Shown here: positions 1-8,673 of the stretch, one piece after another
Position numbering within the stretch: position 1 is the stretch's first letter
How the letters are laid out: every line of letters starts with the position of its first letter
Assembly (NCBI GenBank): GCA_018882935.1
Contig: VERA01000007.1
Span: 1-58,870 of the forward strand
Direction: 5' to 3'
From: Burkholderiaceae bacterium
GTDB lineage: Bacteria; Pseudomonadota; Gammaproteobacteria; Burkholderiales; Burkholderiaceae_D
DNA: 58,870 nucleotides
Translations under genes and position numbers: made by a program
Notes under the pieces: generated by a model
What the model was told of the DNA's origin: nothing
The model's database searches: none
The model's input: the letters and a program-made list of their open reading frames with translations, nothing else

Positions 1-201
1 CGCCAGGTTAACGTAGGCCGCACCCAGCAAACCGATGAATAATCGATCGCCACGTGTGGTCGGAATCGGTAAAAAACCTTTTCGTTCAATGCTGGGGGAT
101 TTCAGCTGCCATAGCGTCATACCAATCAACATCAACACAACGCTGATGAAAAATACCGCGATCTCGAGTGTCCATGCCATCCAGGAAAATGCGTTTGCCA
201 T
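1..201 (-). CDS. DUF2160 small membrane protein of the glycerol ABC transporter, C-terminus outside window
   Basis: Only the first 67 codons are inside the window; the gene runs off the left edge. The ATG at 201 follows a GGGCGGAGG ribosome site. Residues 9-31 form one hydrophobic membrane segment, followed by a basic stretch and the motif TTRGDRLFIGLLG, which I recognise from DUF2160 proteins encoded between glpQ and the binding-protein gene in glycerol transporter operons. It lies 15 bp after glpQ on the same strand and is probably an accessory inner-membrane subunit. Its exact role is not known. The periplasmic glycerol-binding protein (glpV) would be expected just beyond the window. Confidence 0.8.
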   Translation of the reverse strand, partial: MANAFSWMAWTLEIAVFFISVVLMLIGMTLWQLKSPSIERKGFLPIPTTRGDRLFIGLLGAAYVNLA

Positions 202-216
202 CCTCCGCCCCTTGAA

Positions 217-1023
217 TCAGACTCGACCCATCGCGAAACCCTTCGCGATGTAATGCCGTACAAACCAGATCACTAGAGCACCCGGCACGATAGTCAGCAC
301 GCCTGCGGCTGCCAGCACGCCCCAGTCCATGCCTGCCGCTGAGACCGTACGCGTCATGGTGGCGGCAATCGGCTTTGCTTGTACCGAGGTCAGCGTGCGC
401 GCTAATAGCAACTCAACCCAACTGAACATGAAGCAAAAGAATGCAGTGACGCCGATGCCTGATTTGATTAGTGGCAGGAAAATCTTCACGAAAAATTTCG
501 GGAAGGTATAGCCATCGATATAAGCGGTCTCGTCGATTTCTTTCGGAATGCCCGACATGAAGCCTTCCAGAATCCACACCGCCAACGGCACATTGAACAG
601 CAAATGCGCCAGCGCCACGGCAATATGCGTATCCATCATGCCGAAGGTGGAATACAGCTGAAAGAATGGCAGCAAAAACACAGCCGGCGGCGTCATACGA
701 TTGGTCAGCAACCAGAAGAACAGATGCTTATCGCCGATGAATGAGTAGCGCGAAAACGCGTAGGCCGCGGGCAGCGCGAGCAATACCGCCATCACCATAT
801 TCATGGCGACGTAAATCATCGAGTTGATATAGCCGCTGTACCAGGCCTCGTCAGTAAAAATCGTTTTATAGTTATCAAAGGTGAGATTGGCTGGCCACAT
901 CGTCATCGCACCCACGATTTCCTCGTTGGTCTTGAGCGACATGTTCAACATCCAATAAATGGGCAGCAGCGATGCGACTAAAAACAGCACCAGCACCGCG
1001 CGAGAGAAACCGGAGCGATTCAT
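217..1023 (-). CDS. glpQ: Glycerol ABC transporter permease GlpQ (MalG type)
   Basis: An inner-membrane permease of 268 aa, probably forming the channel with GlpP. The N-terminus (residues 8-28) is a membrane helix, and further hydrophobic segments follow. The cytoplasmic EAA loop that contacts the ATPases is visible at about residues 162-190 as EIDETAYIDG followed by a LPL. The start overlaps the glpP stop by 4 bp, so translation is probably coupled. The glycerol assignment rests on the whole operon (glpD, two ATPases, DUF2160); from the permease alone one could only say sugar/polyol MalFG-type. Confidence 0.85.
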   Translation of the reverse strand: MNRSGFSRAVLVLFLVASLLPIYWMLNMSLKTNEEIVGAMTMWPANLTFDNYKTIFTDEAWYSGYINSMIYVAMNMVMAVLLALPAAYAFSRYSFIGDKHLFFWLLTNRMTPPAVFLLPFFQLYSTFGMMDTHIAVALAHLLFNVPLAVWILEGFMSGIPKEIDETAYIDGYTFPKFFVKIFLPLIKSGIGVTAFFCFMFSWVELLLARTLTSVQAKPIAATMTRTVSAAGMDWGVLAAAGVLTIVPGALVIWFVRHYIAKGFAMGRV

Positions 1024-1892
1024 GATTTATCTCCGGTACCGACGCGCTGCATCCAGTTATAGAGCACGAATGACAGCAGCAAAATAATCAGAAAGTAAAT
1101 TAGCGAGAATGCCGCCGCCGGGCCAAGATCAAATTGCCCGACCGCTTTTTGCGTCAAGTATTGCGACAGGAAGGTTGTTGCATTACCCGGCCCGCCACCC
1201 GTGAGAACGAAGGGCTCGGTGTAGATCATGAAGCTATCCATGAAGCGCAGCAGCACCGCAATCATCAGCACATTACGCATTTTTGGTAGCTGTATGAACC
1301 GGAACACCGCGAAGCGTGAAGCGCCATCAATTTTGGCGGCTTGGTAAAACGCTTCCGGAATTGCGCGTAGCCCGGCATAGCACAGCAGTACGACTAGCGG
1401 CGTCCAGTGCCACACGTCCATTAACAGCACTGTGAGCCAGGCGTCTGTAGAGTCACCGGTGTAGTTATAGGAAATGCCTGCGTCATTGATCAGCTTACCC
1501 ATCAAGCCGATATCGCCGCGTCCGAAAATTTGCCAGATCGTGCCCACCACGTTCCAGGGGATGAGCAATGGCAGCGCCACGACGACCAGAGATAACGAGG
1601 CGCGCCAGCCTTGTGCCGGCATGCACAGTGCAATACCAATGCCTAAAGGAATTTCAATCGCCAGTACGGCTAACGAGAACCACAGCTGTCGGAAAAACGC
1701 GGAGTGCAAACTTTCGTCCCGCATCACTTCCTTGAACCATTCGGTACCGACGAATACTGCTTGGTCGGGTCCAAGAATGTCTTGCACCGAGTAGTTCACC
1801 ACTGTCATCAAGGGCATGATGGCAGAGAAAGCCACCGATAAAATGACCGGTAACACCATCCACCAGGCTTTGTTGTTCAGGGTCTTGTTCAT
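1020..1892 (-). CDS. glpP: Glycerol ABC transporter permease GlpP (MalF type)
   Basis: A 290-aa inner-membrane permease, partner of GlpQ. The first helix is at residues 10-32, and the EAA loop at about 180-203 starts EAFYQAAKIDGAS and ends in LP. The C-terminal half is strongly hydrophobic. The gene begins directly after the glpT stop and overlaps glpQ by 4 bp, so the six genes form one tight minus-strand transcript. The order glpS-glpT-glpP-glpQ matches the glycerol uptake operon described in Rhizobium leguminosarum. Substrate is inferred from that context. Confidence 0.85.
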   Translation of the reverse strand: MNKTLNNKAWWMVLPVILSVAFSAIMPLMTVVNYSVQDILGPDQAVFVGTEWFKEVMRDESLHSAFFRQLWFSLAVLAIEIPLGIGIALCMPAQGWRASLSLVVVALPLLIPWNVVGTIWQIFGRGDIGLMGKLINDAGISYNYTGDSTDAWLTVLLMDVWHWTPLVVLLCYAGLRAIPEAFYQAAKIDGASRFAVFRFIQLPKMRNVLMIAVLLRFMDSFMIYTEPFVLTGGGPGNATTFLSQYLTQKAVGQFDLGPAAAFSLIYFLIILLLSFVLYNWMQRVGTGDKS

Positions 1893-2975
1893 TTAAGCCA
1901 CCCGTTTGTCATTCAGGTAGTACAAGGTGCGATCGGGCGGTAATTTCATCCAGACCGTGTCGCCACTATTGACAGCGTGCAGCGTGCGCTGCTTGGAGGC
2001 GATACGGTGTCCGCCAAGCTCGCCCTCCACCAGCCAGTGCGTGCCCATATTGCGTGCGCTGAGTACTCGCGTCGGCAAAGCACCGGTTGTTTCGGTAGGC
2101 AGGCACTCAACGTACTCCGGACGAACACCCAGCGTCAGCTGACCTGCGCCGGCATCAAGACCGGCAGGCGCATCAAGCGCGCTGTTAGTGCCGCTAATGG
2201 ATACCCGACCGTCGCGCAAGCTACAAGGCAATAGATTCATGCCGGGGTTGCCGATGAAGTAGCCGACGAAGGTGTGCTCCGGCGCTTCGAACAGCGCTTG
2301 CGCGCTGCCGATTTGTACGACTTCACCTTCTGTCATTACCACCACTTGATCAGCAAACGTCAGCGCCTCGATCTGATCATGCGTCACATAGATCAGCGAC
2401 AGCTTCAACTCGTGATGAATCTCTTTTAGCTTGCGCCGTAACAGCCATTTCAAGTGCGGATCAATAACGGTGAGCGGCTCATCAAATAAAACAGCCGCCA
2501 CATCCGGGCGCACCAGTCCACGACCAAGCGATATCTTTTGTTTGGCATCTGCTGTCAGGCCAGAGGCACGGTGTTTCAACTCATTGCTCAGTTCAAGAAT
2601 CTCTGCGATTTGTGCCACGCGACGTTCGATATCCGCATTTTTCCAGCCACGATTCTTGAGCGGGAAAGCAAGGTTTTCGCCGACGGTCATGGTGTCGTAG
2701 ATCACCGGGAACTGAAACACCTGAGCGATGTTGCGCTTCTCAGGCGGTAGCTGGGTAACATCATGGCCATCGAACAGCACCTTGCCTTGTGAAGGTGTGA
2801 TCAATCCCGAGATGATGTTGAGCAGAGTCGTTTTACCGCAGCCCGAAGGGCCAAGCAGCGCATAAGCGCCGCCGTCTTGCCACGTCATTTCCATCGGCCG
2901 TAATGCGTAGTCCGAGGGCTGTGTCGGGTTTGGTTTGTAGCTGTGCGCGATGCCGGCGAGTTCGATACGTGCCAT
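1893..2975 (-). CDS. glpT: Glycerol ABC transporter ATPase GlpT with non-canonical signature motif
   Basis: A cytoplasmic ATPase of the MalK/UgpC type, 360 aa, probably pairing with GlpS. Walker A is GPSGCGKTT (42-50), Walker B AVLFDEP (161-167), and the switch histidine is in YVTHDQIEA near residue 201. A C-terminal TOBE-like region fills the last 120 residues. The ABC signature is not LSGGQ: at residues 139-147 it reads GLTADAKQK. I believe this variant occurs in other GlpT proteins, so it is not a sign of decay. Read with GlpS it predicts one degenerate and one intact ATP site. It starts 1 bp after glpS. Confidence 0.85.
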   Translation of the reverse strand: MARIELAGIAHSYKPNPTQPSDYALRPMEMTWQDGGAYALLGPSGCGKTTLLNIISGLITPSQGKVLFDGHDVTQLPPEKRNIAQVFQFPVIYDTMTVGENLAFPLKNRGWKNADIERRVAQIAEILELSNELKHRASGLTADAKQKISLGRGLVRPDVAAVLFDEPLTVIDPHLKWLLRRKLKEIHHELKLSLIYVTHDQIEALTFADQVVVMTEGEVVQIGSAQALFEAPEHTFVGYFIGNPGMNLLPCSLRDGRVSISGTNSALDAPAGLDAGAGQLTLGVRPEYVECLPTETTGALPTRVLSARNMGTHWLVEGELGGHRIASKQRTLHAVNSGDTVWMKLPPDRTLYYLNDKRVA

Positions 2976-2976
2976 C

Positions 2977-4059
2977 TCAGGCCTCCGGCGCGTACATCAG
3001 CGCACCATCAGCGCTGAAAATGAACATATCCGACGGCTGGAAATGCATGGTCGATTCGCTGCCGAGCGATAGATCATGCACGCCAGGCAACTGCGCCACT
3101 AGCGAGAGCGCGCCGCGCTTCAAATGAACAAAGGTTTCAGAGCCACTGATCTCGGCCAGGTCAACGCTGCAGGTCAACGCAAAACCATTCTCACGCGGAT
3201 TGGCGTGCAAGCTATGCGCGCGCAAGCCTAGTTGTACATGACGCTGTCCGGCAATTCGCGATTGCTGATCCGCGCCCAAGGGAATGCGAATATCTTGCGA
3301 TAGCTGTGCTACCCCATCGGTAACGCTAGCCTCGAACAGATTAATAGGTGGATCACTGAAAGTACGCGCTGCTACCACCGAGCAGGGTTGACTAAATACG
3401 GATAAGGTCGGGCCTTGCTGCAGCACCCGGCCCTCGTGCATCAACAAGGTTTGTCCACCGAGCTGTAGCGCCTCAAGTGGTTCGGTAGTGGCATACACCA
3501 CCGTGGTGCTTCCGGTTGAAAACAAGTCGCTTAGCTCGCGCCGCAATTCTTCGCGCAGCTTGTAGTCAAGATTGACCAGTGGTTCGTCGAGCAGCAGCAG
3601 GCCGGCCTCTTTGATCAGCGCGCGCGCTAATGCGCAACGTTGCTGCTGGCCACCTGATAGTGCCGAGGGAGAGCGATCCAGGTAGGCAGAGATGTGCAAA
3701 CGCTCGGCCATCGCGTGCACACGATCATGAATCTGCTGCTCGCTCAGTTTGCCGGCAATGCGTAATGGTGAAGCGATGTTTTCGAACACCGACATCGATG
3801 GGTAATTGATGAACTGCTGATACACCATTGCCAGGTGACGCTCGCGAACGGGAACGCCGGTCACGTCAACGCCATCAGCGATGACGCGACCGTCGCTCGG
3901 TTTATCTAAGCCGGCGATCAGACGCATTAACGTGGTCTTGCCGGAGAGCGTTGGCCCAAGCAATACATTGATAGCACCCGGCGCCAAGCTAACCGAGCTT
4001 GTGTACAAGTGAGTTTCAGCGCCGACCTTGCGGGTCACGCCCTGCAGTTCCAAGTGCAC
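2977..4059 (-). CDS. glpS: Glycerol ABC transporter ATPase GlpS
   Basis: The second cytoplasmic ATPase of the transporter, 360 aa. Walker A is GPTLSGKTT (35-43), the signature is canonical, LSGGQQQR (134-141), and Walker B is LLLLDEP (155-161). Where the switch histidine is expected (VTHD in most relatives) this protein has VVYATTEPLEAL, so the histidine is replaced by threonine. A TOBE-like C-terminal part follows. It lies 22 bp after glpD and 1 bp before glpT. It is named GlpS because it follows glpD and precedes the GlpT-type ATPase; the two names could be swapped without changing the function. Confidence 0.83.
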   Translation of the reverse strand: MHLELQGVTRKVGAETHLYTSSVSLAPGAINVLLGPTLSGKTTLMRLIAGLDKPSDGRVIADGVDVTGVPVRERHLAMVYQQFINYPSMSVFENIASPLRIAGKLSEQQIHDRVHAMAERLHISAYLDRSPSALSGGQQQRCALARALIKEAGLLLLDEPLVNLDYKLREELRRELSDLFSTGSTTVVYATTEPLEALQLGGQTLLMHEGRVLQQGPTLSVFSQPCSVVAARTFSDPPINLFEASVTDGVAQLSQDIRIPLGADQQSRIAGQRHVQLGLRAHSLHANPRENGFALTCSVDLAEISGSETFVHLKRGALSLVAQLPGVHDLSLGSESTMHFQPSDMFIFSADGALMYAPEA

Positions 4060-4081
4060 TTCGTCTCCTCTTGCGACAGTC

Positions 4082-5617
4082 TCAGGCTGCCGTCAATTGT
4101 CTGCTTTCTTCTTTTTTGGTTGCGAGCCAATGGTCGATCCGTTGCGCGGTATCGGCCGGCAGGTGCAGTCCCAGCTTTGAGCGACGCCACAGTATATCGG
4201 CGCTACATGACGCCCATTCGTTTTTCACCAAATATTCCAGCTCTGCTTCATACAGCCCCTCGGCCACCGCCTCGCCCATCTCGGCGAGGTTCGTCTTGTG
4301 CGCCAGCAGCAGATGGGTACGCGTGCCATAAGCGCGCGCATATCGAGCAAGCAGCTTGGGCGGCAGCCAGGCATAGCTTTGCTGCAGTGCGCTAACAAAC
4401 TCATCGAAGCCCAGCACTGCCCTGTTCTGCGGTGCACCGTAGATATCGCCCCCGGGCAAACAAGCATGCTCGGTCCAGGTGCCATGCGTATTGCCGAGCC
4501 GCGCAGCAATCAGGTCAACCGCTTCCTCAGCCAGCTTGCGGAAGGTGGTGATCTTGCCGCCGAACACCGATAGCAGTGGCGCTGAATCCCCCTCCATGGC
4601 CAACTTGTAATCACGCGTGATCTCGGAGGCGTTGGCCGACTCATCTTCCAGCAAGGGTCGCACGCCAGAGTAAGACCAGATCACATCACTTGGCTTGATT
4701 GGCTGGCGGAAGTAACGCTCAGTTAACTGGCAGAGATAATCGATCTCGCTTTGATCAATGGCCACCTGATTGGTATCGCCGCTGTACTCAAGATCGGTGG
4801 TGCCCACTAGCGTGAAATCTTGTTCATAGCTGATGACGAAAACAATACGGCCATCAGGATTCTGGAAAATATAAGCGTAAGGGTGGTCAAACATCTTGCG
4901 CACAACAATGTGGCTACCCTTGATCAAGCGCAGTGATTTATCGGTCTTGCGCGCAACAGCATCTTGCAGAAATTGCGCAGCCCATGGGCCGGCGGCGTTG
5001 ACCACGCAGCGCGCATTGACCTCGATCGTATTGCCATCTGCTTTGCGCAATAGCGCCAGCCAGTGGTCGCCAACGCGGCGCGCGGATTCGCAGCGCGTGT
5101 GCGTGAAAACTTGTGCGCCGTGCTCGGCTGCATCCAGCGCATTCAGCACCACCAGGCGGGCGTCATCGACCCAGCCATCCGAATAGATAAAACCTTTGCT
5201 GAACTCCGGCTTGAGCGGCTTGCCCGCCGGGTGCGTAATCAAATCGATCGCCCCAGAGCCGGGCAAGATTTCGCGTTTGGCGAGCGCATCGTAAAGGAAC
5301 AGCCCTGCGCGGATCATCCAGGCCGGGCGTTGGCCGCGATCATGTGGCATCACAAAACGCATAGGCCACATGATGTGCGGCGCTGCGCGCAGCAACACCT
5401 CGCGCTCGATCAGTGCTTTGCGCACCAGATTGAATTCATAGTGCTCGAGATACCTGAGCCCGCCATGAATCAATTTGGTGGAGGCTGACGAGGTGTGCTG
5501 CGCCAAGTCATCTTTGTCGCACAAGACGACAGACAGCCCGCGCCCGGCCGCATCACGCGCAATGCCTGCGCCGTTGATGCCGCCGCCGACGATCAGCACA
5601 TCTGTCGTCAGAACCAT
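4082..5617 (-). CDS. glpD: Aerobic glycerol-3-phosphate dehydrogenase
   Basis: A membrane-associated FAD enzyme oxidising glycerol-3-phosphate to dihydroxyacetone phosphate and feeding electrons to quinone. The dinucleotide fold VLIVGGGINGAGIA is at residues 7-20, followed by the family motif STKLIHGGLRYLE (46-58). Length is 511 aa, against about 501 in E. coli. The ATG at 5617 is chosen because GAGGTG lies 9 bases upstream; a TTG 30 bp earlier would add ten residues with no clear ribosome site. It heads the glycerol transport operon and is divergent from glpR. No glycerol kinase gene lies in the window. Confidence 0.93.
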   Translation of the reverse strand: MVLTTDVLIVGGGINGAGIARDAAGRGLSVVLCDKDDLAQHTSSASTKLIHGGLRYLEHYEFNLVRKALIEREVLLRAAPHIMWPMRFVMPHDRGQRPAWMIRAGLFLYDALAKREILPGSGAIDLITHPAGKPLKPEFSKGFIYSDGWVDDARLVVLNALDAAEHGAQVFTHTRCESARRVGDHWLALLRKADGNTIEVNARCVVNAAGPWAAQFLQDAVARKTDKSLRLIKGSHIVVRKMFDHPYAYIFQNPDGRIVFVISYEQDFTLVGTTDLEYSGDTNQVAIDQSEIDYLCQLTERYFRQPIKPSDVIWSYSGVRPLLEDESANASEITRDYKLAMEGDSAPLLSVFGGKITTFRKLAEEAVDLIAARLGNTHGTWTEHACLPGGDIYGAPQNRAVLGFDEFVSALQQSYAWLPPKLLARYARAYGTRTHLLLAHKTNLAEMGEAVAEGLYEAELEYLVKNEWASCSADILWRRSKLGLHLPADTAQRIDHWLATKKEESRQLTAA

Positions 5618-5777
5618 GGAGCCATTCACCTCGGGGTTAAGTACCAAGCAGAGTGTTTTACCGAGCAGTCGTTCAAGCGGGTGGCTCGGACGCTACCGGG
5701 ATTTACGGGCGCTGGTTTGGTGATCCCGCAAAATCTTCGGGCGAGGGTTGACCTGAAGATATTTCTGCACAAAGATA

Positions 5778-5827
5778 TTCGCTAAACGAACAAAAAGCAA
5801 CAAAACGAACCATCCAGATGTTCGTTT
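5778..5827. promoter_or_regulatory. Candidate GlpR operator cluster between glpD and glpR
   Basis: AAACGAAC occurs at 5784-5791 and again at 5803-5810, 19 bp apart, and its exact inverse GTTCGTTT at 5820-5827. The first site also forms a dyad TTCG-N5-CGAA (5778-5790). TTCG/CGAA half-sites are the core of the known E. coli GlpR operator (TGTTCG-N4-CGAACA). The position between divergent glpD and glpR fits control of both genes. Binding is inferred, not shown. Confidence 0.65.
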
Positions 5828-5869
5828 CTTTTCTTTTATTCACTTTTGCCTCGATTCCGGCCGCGCACC

Positions 5870-6631
5870 ATGAACCTGAACCCTCGCCAGCGCAGCATTC
5901 TCGACGCCGTCCGCAGTCAGGTCACGATCTCGGTGGACGAGTTGGCGCAGCAGCTGGCAGTGACGCCACAAACCGTCCGGCGCGATGTCAAGCAGATGGA
6001 AGAGGCGCGGCTGCTAGCGCGCTATCACGGCGGGGTGGGTTTACCCTCATCGGTCGAAAACATCGACTACAGTCAGCGTCAGGTAATGAACATCGACGCC
6101 AAGCGCCGCATTGCGGCAGCAGTGGCAGCGCGGGTCAGGCCCGGTAGCTCGTTGCTGATCAACATTGGCACCACCACCGAGGAGGTGGCACGGGCGCTGC
6201 GCCACCACACCGGGCTGCATGTGGTGACCAATAATCTGAATGTCGCCACCATCATGGCCGGCCAGCCGGGCTGCGAGGTGATCGTGGCAGGCGGCGTGGT
6301 GCGCGGACGCGACCGGGGCATTGTTGGCGAGGCGACGGTTGAATTTATTCGCCAGTTTCGGGTTGATATCGGGATTATTGGCGTGTCCAGCATTGAGCCC
6401 GATGGCACTCTGCGGGACTTTGACTCGCGCGAGGTCAAGGTGGCGCAGGCCATCATCGAGCAGTCTCGAGAAATCTGGCTGGTCGCAGACCAGGACAAGT
6501 TTGTTCGGCAGGCGCTGGTGCGGCTTGCACATCTATCCCAAATGGACCGCTTATTTTGCGATGCCGAGCCACCGCCCGCGCTGCGCGCGCTGATTGAAGA
6601 GGCCAGGGTGGAGCTGGTAATTTCCGCTTGA
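5870..6631 (+). CDS. glpR: DeoR-family repressor of glycerol metabolism GlpR
   Basis: A 253-aa transcription factor. The DeoR-type helix-turn-helix spans about residues 18-42 (SVDELAQQLAVTPQTVRRDV), followed by RYHGGV and a sugar-phosphate sensing domain to the C-terminus, where glycerol-3-phosphate would bind by analogy with E. coli GlpR. The ATG at 5870 is used; a TTG 24 bp earlier is in frame but adds only a basic stub. The gene is divergent from glpD with AAACGAAC repeats between them, so it most likely represses the glycerol operon and itself. Confidence 0.9.
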   Translation: MNLNPRQRSILDAVRSQVTISVDELAQQLAVTPQTVRRDVKQMEEARLLARYHGGVGLPSSVENIDYSQRQVMNIDAKRRIAAAVAARVRPGSSLLINIGTTTEEVARALRHHTGLHVVTNNLNVATIMAGQPGCEVIVAGGVVRGRDRGIVGEATVEFIRQFRVDIGIIGVSSIEPDGTLRDFDSREVKVAQAIIEQSREIWLVADQDKFVRQALVRLAHLSQMDRLFCDAEPPPALRALIEEARVELVISA

Positions 6632-6765
6632 AGCGTCACTTGAAACGCTTGCTGTGTCCATCACGCGCCAATACACCCAAGCATTTACTGCGATATCGAC
6701 GGATTGCGCCCGGGTTTCGACGATAATGCCATCACTTGTCCTTGACCTTGCCTGATTGCCTCCGG

Positions 6766-7854
6766 ATGTCGACCGTATTTGCGCCCCTGAAGAACGATAC
6801 TTTCCTGCGCGCGTTGCTGCGCCAGCCTACCGATTACACCCCAATGTGGCTGATGCGTCAGGCCGGCCGCTACCTGCCTGAGTATCGCGCCACACGCGCC
6901 AAAGCGGGCTCGTTCATGGGGCTGGCGACCAACCCTGACTACGCCACCGAAGTTACCCTGCAGCCGCTCGATCGCTATGCGCTTGACGCTGCCATTCTGT
7001 TTTCCGACATCCTGACCGTACCGGATGCGATGGGGCTCGGATTATCGTTTGCCGAGGGCGAAGGTCCCCGCTTTGCGCACCCGCTGCGCGATGAGGCAGC
7101 GGTACGCGCGCTGCAAGCGCCCGATCTCGCCAAGCTGCAATACGTGTTTGATGCGGTTACCCAAATCCGGCGCGAACTGAACGGGCGCGTGCCGCTGATT
7201 GGCTTCTCGGGTAGCCCCTGGACGCTGGCCTGCTACATGGTCGAGGGCGGTGGCTCGGACGATTTCCGGCTGGTGAAAGCCATGTTGTATGACCGCCCGG
7301 ATCTCATGCACCACATGTTGTCGGTCAATGCGACGGCAGTGGCTGCGTATCTCAACGCCCAGATCGAGGCGGGCGCGCAAGCGGTGATGGTGTTTGACAC
7401 GTGGGGCGGAGCCTTGGCTGATGGTGTTTATCAGGCCTTTTCATTGCACTACATGCGCGAGGTGATCCGCCAGCTGAAGCGCGAGCATGACGGTGTTCGC
7501 ATTCCGAGCATCGTGTTTACCAAGGGTGGCGGGCTGTGGCTGGAAGAAATCGCTGATTGCGGCGCTGACGCGGTCGGCTTGGACTGGACCGTCAACTTGG
7601 CCAATGCGCGCGCGCGGGTCGGCCATAAGGTCGCGCTGCAGGGCAACCTCGACCCGAACGTGCTGTTTGCAAAACCGGCCCAAATTCGTGCCGAGGTGGA
7701 GCGCTTGCTCGCCAGTTTTGGCGTGCCCACAGCCGGCAGCGGCCATGTATTCAACTTAGGGCACGGCATTTCGCAGTTCACGCCACCCGAATCGGTTACG
7801 GCATTGGTTGAGGCAGTGCATCAGATCAGCCGAGCCATGCGCAACGGGCGCTGA
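6766..7854 (+). CDS. hemE: Uroporphyrinogen decarboxylase
   Basis: A cytoplasmic enzyme of haem synthesis converting uroporphyrinogen III to coproporphyrinogen III by four decarboxylations. Family signatures are [15 protein letters not shown] (27-41), FSDIL with the essential aspartate at about 81, [13 protein letters not shown] in the middle and GNLDP near residue 300. Length 362 aa is normal. The ATG at 6766 lines up with the family N-terminus; a TTG 30 bp upstream is unlikely. It precedes priA, with a long non-coding stretch between the two that resembles a replication origin. Confidence 0.95.
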   Translation: MSTVFAPLKNDTFLRALLRQPTDYTPMWLMRQAGRYLPEYRATRAKAGSFMGLATNPDYATEVTLQPLDRYALDAAILFSDILTVPDAMGLGLSFAEGEGPRFAHPLRDEAAVRALQAPDLAKLQYVFDAVTQIRRELNGRVPLIGFSGSPWTLACYMVEGGGSDDFRLVKAMLYDRPDLMHHMLSVNATAVAAYLNAQIEAGAQAVMVFDTWGGALADGVYQAFSLHYMREVIRQLKREHDGVRIPSIVFTKGGGLWLEEIADCGADAVGLDWTVNLANARARVGHKVALQGNLDPNVLFAKPAQIRAEVERLLASFGVPTAGSGHVFNLGHGISQFTPPESVTALVEAVHQISRAMRNGR

Positions 7855-8673
7855 CTGGCACCACTGATGCAGCTGGCTTGGCGCTTCGGCTACACCGTAA
7901 GTGCACACTTATGCACAGACACCGAGCGCAAAGATTCGATCAAGGACTTGCGCCCACATCTGAATAGGCGCCGTAACTAAACACCATAAGTAATTGATTT
8001 TTCAGGCGCTGCTGCCAACTCGGCGTATACGCTCTGGCAGCACGTGGTTTTTTGGCCAGTTTTTATTCTGCTGCGCACAAACCTTGTTCACAAAGTTATC
8101 CACAAGCGTGACCCCCCTTAATTGGGGATTCAACTGCTGCTCGCAGGGGGACTATGAGCTTGCTGACAGTCCCACTGTCAACCGCAAGTTGACACCTTCG
8201 GCAATGACCCCAGCAGCGCGCGTAATTTCGGCCAAATCAGCCGATTTTCAGCGGATCGGAGAGCCGGGGCTTGCGCTTTATTCACAAATTTCGGGCATGT
8301 CAAGTCTTCTGAAAAATTTGTTAAGAAAATTTTCGAAGAGACGGACGCAAGACCTAACTCATTGATTTTATTAGAGTGAATTTGCTGCGAACGTCTTGGG
8401 CAATGTGCCGCGAGCCGCATGAAATCTGGCTTTTGGCGTGTCAAGTCCTAGTTGCACACAAAGTTATCCACATGAATTGTGGATAGGTAGAAAAATGCCT
8501 TTTCGCAACGAATATTAAAAAATTTTTTTGAGAATCCACATTAAAACCCGCGCGCAAATTGACGGTGATTTCAAGCAAGCCCGGCGGCAGAATTGGGCAG
8601 CCAACCGGGGGCTAGCCTCGGTTATCGGGCAATATGGGTTGATAAATGTGCTGCGGCGCAACCGTCGGCTGGG
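7855..8673. other. oriC: Candidate replication origin (DnaA boxes and AT-rich tracts) between hemE and priA
   Basis: No convincing gene lies in these 819 bases. Exact matches to the DnaA box TTATNCACA are at 7909-7917 (TTATGCACA), 8096-8104 (TTATCCACA), 8278-8286 (TTATTCACA) and 8464-8472 (TTATCCACA). Near-matches are TTGTTCACA at 8084-8092 and, on the other strand, CTATCCACA at 8478-8486. A run of 19 consecutive A/T bases lies at 8511-8529 and another AT-rich tract at 8311-8333; either could be a duplex-unwinding element. Origins next to hemE are known in Caulobacter and Rickettsia. The function is inferred from the box cluster. Confidence 0.6.

Noticed and set aside
7994-8365. An open frame of 123 codons inside the hemE-priA gap
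   Set aside because: It has no recognisable domain, irregular composition, no ribosome site, and lies across two DnaA boxes and an AT-rich tract.
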